NCBI GenBank assembly: GCA_024232355.1
Contig: JAAEPW010000210.1
Span: 1 to 20,758 of the forward strand
Reading direction: 5' to 3'
DNA: 20,758 nt
Source: Chloroflexota bacterium
GTDB lineage: Bacteria > Chloroflexota > Anaerolineae > B4-G1
Shown one piece after another: positions 9,801 to 18,800 of the stretch. The notes below the pieces were generated by a model. That model searched no databases. It saw only the letters and a program-made list of their open reading frames with translations, and was not told where the DNA came from. The number at the start of each line of letters is the position of its first letter. Position 1 is the stretch's first letter. The position numbers were made by a program, and so were the translations under genes.

Positions 9801-12800
9801 AACACCTTTGTGGATAACACTCCGCCCACCGTCACCGTCGCGTACGATGGCGCTTGGGTACCGGCAACCCCAGCCCAAGACACTGAATTATACTGGACCC
9901 TGACGCTCACCGGCGCCATCACCGACCCCGACCTCGGCGACGGCAGCGCGGCGGGCAGCGGCGTCCTCACCAGCAACGTAAAAATCAACCTGCTGGATGA
10001 GGAGGGCCTTTTAGCCACGGGGCTAGGTCCACAAACAGCCTCCGTCGCTGGCGATGTTTGGAGCGTGGACTATGTCTTTGATGGCAACCGGCCCACCGGG
10101 CAATACACCATCCGAGTCATAGCGGAGGACAAAGTCGGCAACATACTCTCAAGCACAGTCGGCATCGTGGGATCTGACATCCGCACCGATGCCTCCGCGC
10201 CAGACGTGGACCTGCATAGCTGGGAACTTGGCCCCGACGCTATCACCTCAACACACACCCTTTCGGGCACGGGAATCGACCTCAGCCCCCGCAGTGGCGC
10301 AGTGCTCAAGCTCAACTTTGATGAAAACGACGGCGGGACAACGTTCTACGACACCAGCGATAGCGGCACGCCCGCGACCTGCGTCGCTTGTCCTGTTTTG
10401 ACCGCCGGGCAGTTTGGACAGGCGCTCAATTTTAGCAACGACTATCTTGGCATAGCCAACGCCCAGGTTCCGACCGGCGACAGCGAATATACACTGATGG
10501 CCTGGATCAAGCCCAACAGCATGGCGGCGCAAAGCATCATCGGCTGGGGCAATTGGGGTGTGGATGACGAGTATAATGTCCTGCGCCTGACCGCGACCGG
10601 CGTGCAAAACGATTGGGGCAACAATGCCCTGACCGCTGCTACTAGCGACCTGAGCGGCGCGTGGCATCACGTCGCCGCGACCTTTGATGGCACAACCCGC
10701 AGCATTTACCTGGATGGCATAAAAATAGATAGCGACGCCCCATCCGGGCTGAATGTCACCACCCCCGACGACCTCCGGATTGGCGCGCGGGCCAATCCCC
10801 TGGGTGAATACTTTGACGGCTTGATAGACCAAGTCCAGGTTTACTACCGCGCCCTCAACCGCGTTGAACTTTATGCCCTGGCCCAATCACCCGTAGCGGG
10901 CGTTGACGCAGTAGACGTCAACTTTGAATCCCGCGCGCCTGGCCCGCTGTCCTACAACAACGTCTTGCCCGATGGCGCCGTCCTCTACCTGCCTTTTAAC
11001 GAACAAAGCAACGGCGACACCCTCGTGACAGAATTTGACGATTATTCCGGCGACGAATACGGCGTCGTTGACTATATCGTCTGCGACGAGGCTACCTGCC
11101 CCACAACCGGCGCAAGCGGTATTCGTGACAGCGCGCTCACTTTTGATGGTGAGGATCAAGGCGTGATAATCTCTGCTACCACTGAATCCGACAATGGCGA
11201 CATGTACCAAATGACAGTGGGAGCGTGGTTCCGGGCAGAAGACTTGTCACAGGGGTACAGACAGTACATCTATAGTCACAAGACGTATGGTCGTCTGGAT
11301 ATTTACTTTGATGACACGCAACAACTCACCCTGCACGCTGTTCAGAATGACGGATTGAATACTACAATCACCACCACCGCCGTTGAACAGGGTCGCTGGC
11401 ACTATGTCACGGCCGTACTTTCGGCCACCGACCAACTCACGCCAGACGGGCTAAAGTTGTATCTGGATGGACAATTGGTGGGCAGTTCCGAGGGCAAGCG
11501 GCTAAAGAGTTATGTGGGGTCCGATACCCGCCACCTTCCCCGTATCGGGGTAGGCGCAAAACTAGATCACACTGGGCGTTATGGCATTTGGTATTACCAA
11601 ACGGTTTGGGGATTCATCGGCCAAATTGACGAAATGTCGCTTTTCAACCGTGCCCTGGATGCACAAGAGATTCGCGCGCTGATGTTCCAATCCGACCCAC
11701 AATTGGCGCTGGATTTCGACGACGGAGTCGCAAGCGATGGAGATGGACTGGCAACCGCCCCCACCGAGTTAGCACTTGCGGCGCAGCTCGTCAGCGACGA
11801 TACGACAAACAAGATCACGACCGGGCACGTCGGCGATGGCGCGCTAACGTTGGATGGCGGGGGTGACCATGTCGCCATAAGCGCCAGCCCCTATCTGGAT
11901 ACAAGTACAAATACGGCTGCTGGCAACAGGGCCGCTTTTTCGCAAATGCTCTGGGTTTATCCCAGTCCGGCGGATAATAGTGTCTATCCCATCCTCAGCA
12001 GCGGCGCATACACTGACGACGCCTATGCCTACCCCTTCCTGGCCGTGACAGACACCACAAAATTGCACCTCGGTTTTGGCGACGGCAGCGCGCTGCACGC
12101 CTATACCACGGGCGACATCCTCACCACGGACGCCTGGAATCACGTCGCCGCCACCTTTGACGGAGACACCTATCGCGTCTATGTGAACGGCGTCGAGGTT
12201 GAGAGCACCGCTAATTTCGCCGACCTCAGCCCCGCGCCCACGCAGCAATTTGACCTGGGGCGCGACGGCGCAGGCCACTACTTTCAAGGCCAACTCGACG
12301 CGCTCAAGCTTTATCCGCGCGTCCTGGACGTGCTGGAAATCCGCGAGTCTTATGCCGGTGCAACCTGGCAACCAGTCACACTCACACAATCCGGCGCTGC
12401 GCTCTCAACCTGGAGCAGCACACCCCCCGAATTGGAGGGAGCATATCTCATCAACGCCCGCGCTACCGATGCTTTCAGCAATACCAGCGCCAGTCTGCCG
12501 CTGTGGAATGGCACACTCGATACCATCGCCCCGCGCATCAACTTTGGCGGGCGGCAACTGGGCGCGGGCAGCAGCGCGCAGACCGTGTACACCTTTACCG
12601 TGCAAGACATCAACCTGGATGATGCCACCCTGACCTCTCCTTGCTCAGAAAATGCAGTACAGTGGACGCCCTACAGTTCCCTCTGGTTCCGCATACTGCT
12701 GGGACAGACCAGCCTGAGCGGAGGACAGCTTTTTGAGGGCAGCGCCGTCTGCATCGCCAATGGCCATCCCGCAAGCACGGTAGATCTAACCGCCTGCGAT

Positions 12801-15800
12801 ACACAAGGCAACTGCGCGACAGAAATCATCACTCCATTCGCCGCCCCAGCCACCACGTTGGATGCCGCCATACTCGCCCCCACAGATTACGCGCTCCTTG
12901 GCAGCATTGATCCCATCAGCGTGACCGGGGCCGCGTATGCCCTGAATGAACTAGAAACTCTGACCGTGACTCTCAACGACGGCCTGTTCTATACGCACAC
13001 CTGGCCCGCCGGTATCACCGGCACGACCTGGGCCACCACCTGGACACCCACAGTTGATGGCGTCCATACCTTGGAGGCCGTTGTCCGCGACCGCACTGGC
13101 GTGGTATTGACCGAGACCCGTCCAGTGAACGTCATCGTCAGTGTCAACCCGCCCACCATCACGCTGGAAACCGCCGTACTGACCCGCACGCACTATAACG
13201 CGGGCAACGGCAAGCTCGATCTAGTGGGGACGACGAGTTCCACAGTCGGCATACGCAAGGTGACGGTGGACATTGTCAGTGGCACACAGACCACCAAGGT
13301 GGACGCCAGCCTGGATGGTGAAAGCTGGAACGCCAATTGGTATCTGTCCGATGGTGACACACCAGATGGGCGCACTTACACCGTGACCATCACTGCTAAA
13401 GATTACGGTGGGCGGACAAGTGAACACTCCCAAGCCGTGATCGTAGATGTGCAACCTCCGGCCCAAGTTGTACCCGGGCTTGGCGCCGATGGGCAGACCA
13501 TTGCTGCTGGCGACACCATCCGCGCCATCAGTTCCACCCTGACTTTGACCTGGACGGCTGGCAGTGACGGCAGCGGTCTGAGTAGCTATGAGACCGGCTG
13601 GACCGTATATGGCGCGTATTCCAGCACCATCACCGGTACGAGCACGCTCTATGCCCCCACCGACCCGCGCCAGGACACCTACACCGCCACCGACGGCACG
13701 CGCCTGACGCCCTACCTCGCGGCCACCGATGTCTATGGCAATCGCGGCTGGTTATCCTTTGGCAATATCTATGTAGACAGTGCCCTGACGCCCGACTATA
13801 TCCAACTCCCCGCTTCCGCCGAGGATGCGGCTTACACCGGCTGGATGGACAGCGGTTGTACGCTGTTGAACGTTGACCGCCGTATGCTCAACGTCACTGC
13901 CGAACACGAGAACCTGCACGCTGAACAAACCTTCCACACCACGTGGGACTTGAACGCCCTCCGCCTGGTCTGGAGCGGCGCGGACTGGAACACATCAGGC
14001 GACCTCTTCGTCTACCTCGACACCGCCGCCGGTGGGGCAACCACCCTCTACGACCCCTACAGCGACACCTTGACCCACACCACATTCTATTTACCCGGCA
14101 ACCTGCCCGCTACAGCCATCAACTTTCCGCTCAATCCCCGCACAGACTACCGCCGCGACCAGGCCGCCGCGCAGACCGCCTTTGGCGCGGAATACCTGGT
14201 CTGGGTGCAGGATGACAGCACGGCCAGCTTGATCGCCTGGAACGGCAGCACATGGGAGACGGTCAATGTTTTGGGCACGGCGCAGTTCCGCTTTAGCGCC
14301 AGCCTCAACGATGGGCAGACCGACATCCTGATCCCCTTTGCCGACCTGGGCATCACCGACCCAGCCGCAAACAGTCTTGGCCTGCTCGCCTTTGCCAGCG
14401 CCGACCCTTCGACAAGCTCAGGGCAAGCACTGACCTTGTGGGCTACCGCACCGTCCGGCAACCCGATCAACGACAGCCGCCTCATCGACAACGACACCCT
14501 CGCGGCACAGAGCGAAATCTTTGCCCTGACGTTGGCCTATCGCTGGGCGGGGCTGGGCAGCGGCCTGTGCCCCAGCGACGCGGGCGGCGATGCGGACCTG
14601 GCTTTCAGCTTGAGCGTGGAGCCGGCGGGCACAGTCTACAGCTTTCAGGATGACGACCTCTTCTGGCTGTGGGATAGTCTGCACGCCACCGCCTACGCAC
14701 CGGATGGCCGCGATAATCAGATCGCCCACCTGAGCGACCTCAAACTGGGCGCGATTGGTACGACCTACGCCCCGTTGATTGACGGGCAAACTGTGACCTA
14801 TACCCTGGGCTACCACAATCAGGGCACGCTGACCGCCACAAACGTCAGCGCCGACCTATCCGGCGTCTTTGCCCTCAGTTTACCCGGCGGTACACGCCTG
14901 ACGGGAGAGCGCCGTGACAGCCAGACTCTCGCCCTGGGTGACATTGCCCCAGGCGCGAGCGGCAGCGTCAGTTTTAACGCTTTGATCGATGTAGCCGCAG
15001 CCCAGGGTGACTATTACGCGGACTGTGTCATCAACTATCCCGATGCGCCGCGCGCTTGCGCCCCCTACCTAGAGGTTGCCGCCGTAGATGTGGCGGTGAG
15101 CATCGCCGGGCGCGACCCCATAGACTGGCTCTGGGCGGAACATCAAGTGGACAACACCGCCCCGATATTCTTTGATTTTAGCCAGCCCAACTATGAAATC
15201 GCCCTGGACGAGGTTACATTCAGCGGCTATGCCCATGATGACGCGGGCATTGATAGCCTGGACCTGGAATTCTACATCAGCGGGTACACCAGCCAAATCG
15301 CGTGCCCTGATAGCGCGCCGGACGATGGCGTATGGGCCTGTGATGTGGACATCACAGGCTTGACTGGGGCCGGTGATCTGAACGACGGCAATCTCTTTAC
15401 TGCCCGCGTTCGCGCCACCGACAAGCTTGGTCAAACCGGGGAGTGGTCGCCGAGCCACAATTTATTGGTAGACACCACCTTGCCCACGACGACGGTCGTG
15501 GTGGATGGACAGTCTATCAGCAGCGGCGCAACCCTCAATAGCACCGGCGACTATGTCGTTTCCGGGCAGGCCTACGACGAACGCGCCTTGGACTATGCCG
15601 AAATATGCGTTGATGGCGCGTGTTACATAGCCCCGGCGCAGACTGGCGCACAAACTTTTGTTTATCAAGATAGCCCCGCAGCGCCCATAGCCCTGGACGG
15701 CAGCACAACGTGCGACGGCAACGAGATAGTGCGCACCTTTACTGTTGGTGAAAGCTTTAACGTGAGCGAGCTAAACGTGGGCCTGAACATAACACACACC

Positions 15801-18800
15801 TTCCGCGACGACGTGCGCGCGGTGCTGGTTTCACCGCCAGGCACGGAACAAACCTTTGTGCTGGGCACACAGCACCAGGCTGAGGATAGCCAACATCTCG
15901 ATGTGCTGTTGGCCGATGCCCACGGACAAGCCTATCGCACCTCGGGCGACCACAATGCGGCTACGCCCTACTATAACAACGAGCGCCGCCCGTCTGCACC
16001 GCTCAACACCTTCCGGGGGCAATCCGCCTACGGCACGTGGACGCTGCGTCTCTGCGACACCGCGCCCAACGCCGACGACGGGCTATATCATCACGCGCGC
16101 CTGACGCTCATTCCGTTGGCGCGCGGCCCGTTGAGCAGTGGATGGAGCCAAATCATTCCCACACAAGCGGGCAGCGACAATTTCTCTCAAGTGGTGACGG
16201 TCACAGTCGTGGACGGCGCGGGCAATCGTAGCATCGACCCCACACAATTTAGCATCACCGTGGATAATGCCGGCCCTGTCATCACAATGACACAAGTCGT
16301 GACCTATATCTCGTTCGCGGGATTGACCGGCCCCGTAACGGTGCTTGGCGGCGACATCGCCGATGGCACCGGCGTTGCCAGGCTAGATGTTTTGCTCAAA
16401 AATCCGTACAACGTTGCCCGGACAGAAACGCTTGACGTGAGCAACGGCCAATGGGACTATGCCTTCCAACCCACAGAATATGGCACGTACCAGATTTGGC
16501 TGACCGCCGTGGATAGCGTGGGAAACGTCACCTATCTCGGCCCCTACCCGGTGGAGGCCAATGGCCCACGCCTTTACAAATCTGGCACACCTGACATAGA
16601 TGTCCCCTTGGGCGGCGTTATGACCTACACGCTCACCTTTGAGAATCCCGACCCCATCACAGTAACCGCCGCCGTCATCACCGATGTGCTGCCCGTGCAA
16701 CTTGGCAACCCGGTCATCGTGGACGGCACAGCCACAGTGGTGGGCGGCGATAGCATTGCGTGGACGCTCACAAATGTACCTGCCGGAACCAGCATGAGCA
16801 CGACCTACACTGTAGCCGTCACGTCCAACCACTATTACTATGACACGGCCATCGTCAACACCGCGAGCTTTGGCGCGGCTACGGTTACTGGAGAATTGAC
16901 AGGGACAGCCAGTAACTTTTCCCGCATCGAAGAAGAAGCCCAACTGTTCATTGAAGATGGCAGCGTAAAGCCTTCGTCTACGGCGTTAGGAAAGATTGAA
17001 TGGGGCGATTACGATAATGATGGTGATTTAGACTTTTTACTGTACGGCCCATCCTTCAGCGATCAGACGTGGATTTATGAAAACGCGGTTGTGACCTCCA
17101 CCTTTATCCGGCGTGATGATCTCTCTAGCGCGCTTACACAAGTGGGATACGGCAGCGCGGCCTGGGGTGACTATGATAACGATGGCGACCTCGATCTTTT
17201 GTTGACCGGTTGTCCCATGTCCTTTAGTGAATGCTCTGGCGACCCAATTTCTAAAGTATATGAGAACACTGGTGATGATTTCGTCAAAGACACCAGGGCC
17301 AACTTGCCGGGCATTTGGAATGGCGCGGCAGCCTGGGGCGATTACGACAACGACGGTGACCTGGACATCTTGCTCGTGGGCAACAACATCGCCGGCATCT
17401 ACGAAAATACCGGCAACGGCTTCCGTGAGGATACTGACGTAGATCTGCCTGGTTTAAGAGCAAGTGGCGCCGCCTGGGGAGACTATGATAACGACGGCGA
17501 CCTGGATATCCTCCTGGCGGGAGTTGCCGGAAGCAAGCGTATCACGTACATCTATAAGAACGTGGATCACGAGTTCCGCCGCGATAACTCGGTCACACTA
17601 CCAGGAGTATCGCCTGCTATAGTGGAATGGGGGGACTTTGATAACGACGGCCTGCTGGACATCTTGCTGGTCGGTTGTATGCAGAGTAAATGCGGGTCAA
17701 CTGCGCAAGCCCGCGTCTACCGCAATACGGGCGCCCGCTTCAACTACTTTGCCACCCTCAGCGGCATCAAAAATGGCAGCGCGGCCTGGGGCGACTATGA
17801 CAACGATGGCGACCTGGACGTCTTGATCGTTGGTGAAAAGCAGGATATATCCAACCCCGTTTCCAAGGTCTATCGTTACCATCAAGGCAGCTTTATCAAC
17901 AGTTCAGCCGCCAATTTACCACCATCGGTATCTGGCCATGCCTCCTGGGCAGATTATGACAATGACGGCGATTTGGACATCCTGCAAATTGGCTGTGTGC
18001 CCGGCCAAGCTTGCTCAAGTGGCGATCCGTCGATTTTCGACTTTTACCGTCAAGACCGCAACAATCCCAACACCCGCCCCACCGCGCCGGATATACTATC
18101 CACGGCAGTCGATGGCGCACTCGTGACTCTTAACTGGAACGGCGGAAACGATGCGGAAACACCCGCCATAGGTCTGAATTACAACTTGATGATCACCAAC
18201 AGCGCCGACTCGGCTTATACGCTCGCGCCAATGGCGTTCACTCAAGGGATAAGTGAGGGGCTGCGCTTGCTTCCAACATTAGGAAACGCACAACACGCGC
18301 TCACGACCACAATCTTTATCACACGGCCCGCCGTCTATACCTGGAGCGTGCAGTCCATTGATAGCGCCTTTGTCGGGTCGCCCTGGGTCGCCGCCGGCAC
18401 TTTTACCATAACCGCTCTGCCCAACGTGAGTATCAACAAGGCATTTACTCCCGCCTTCCCCGGACGCGGCGATCCGGTCACATACACGCTCTCCATCGCC
18501 AACACCGGCGCGCTCACCGCCACCACTGTGTGGGTGTATGATGCTGTTACCGAGACTTTGATGTCCCCCAGTTTCCAGGCAACGGGCATTACGGCCGTAC
18601 ATACTGGGACCATTAGCTATACCTGGCAAGTCGGTGATCTCGCGCCCGGTCAGACCGGCACAATCACCATCACCGGGCAGTTGAGTGATAGCCTACCAGC
18701 AGGCACGCTGGTGAAAAATATCGCCACCATCAGCGCGATCAGTGATAGTTATGCAATAGACAACTCGGCGGATGTAGCGTTTTCAATTTCAGGATTTAAA

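Larger units (their letters stand above)
10188..12525 (+). other. Ig-like domain split into three pieces by LamG 6 and LamG 7-8
   Basis: Piece 1 (about 10188-10289) begins [17 protein letters not shown] and reaches [14 protein letters not shown]. Piece 2 (about 10887-10967) is [16 protein letters not shown]. Piece 3 (about 12360-12525) is [20 protein letters not shown] to [16 protein letters not shown]. Joined, they read as one normal bacterial Ig-like domain. The gaps hold LamG 6 and LamG 7-8. Confidence 0.55.
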
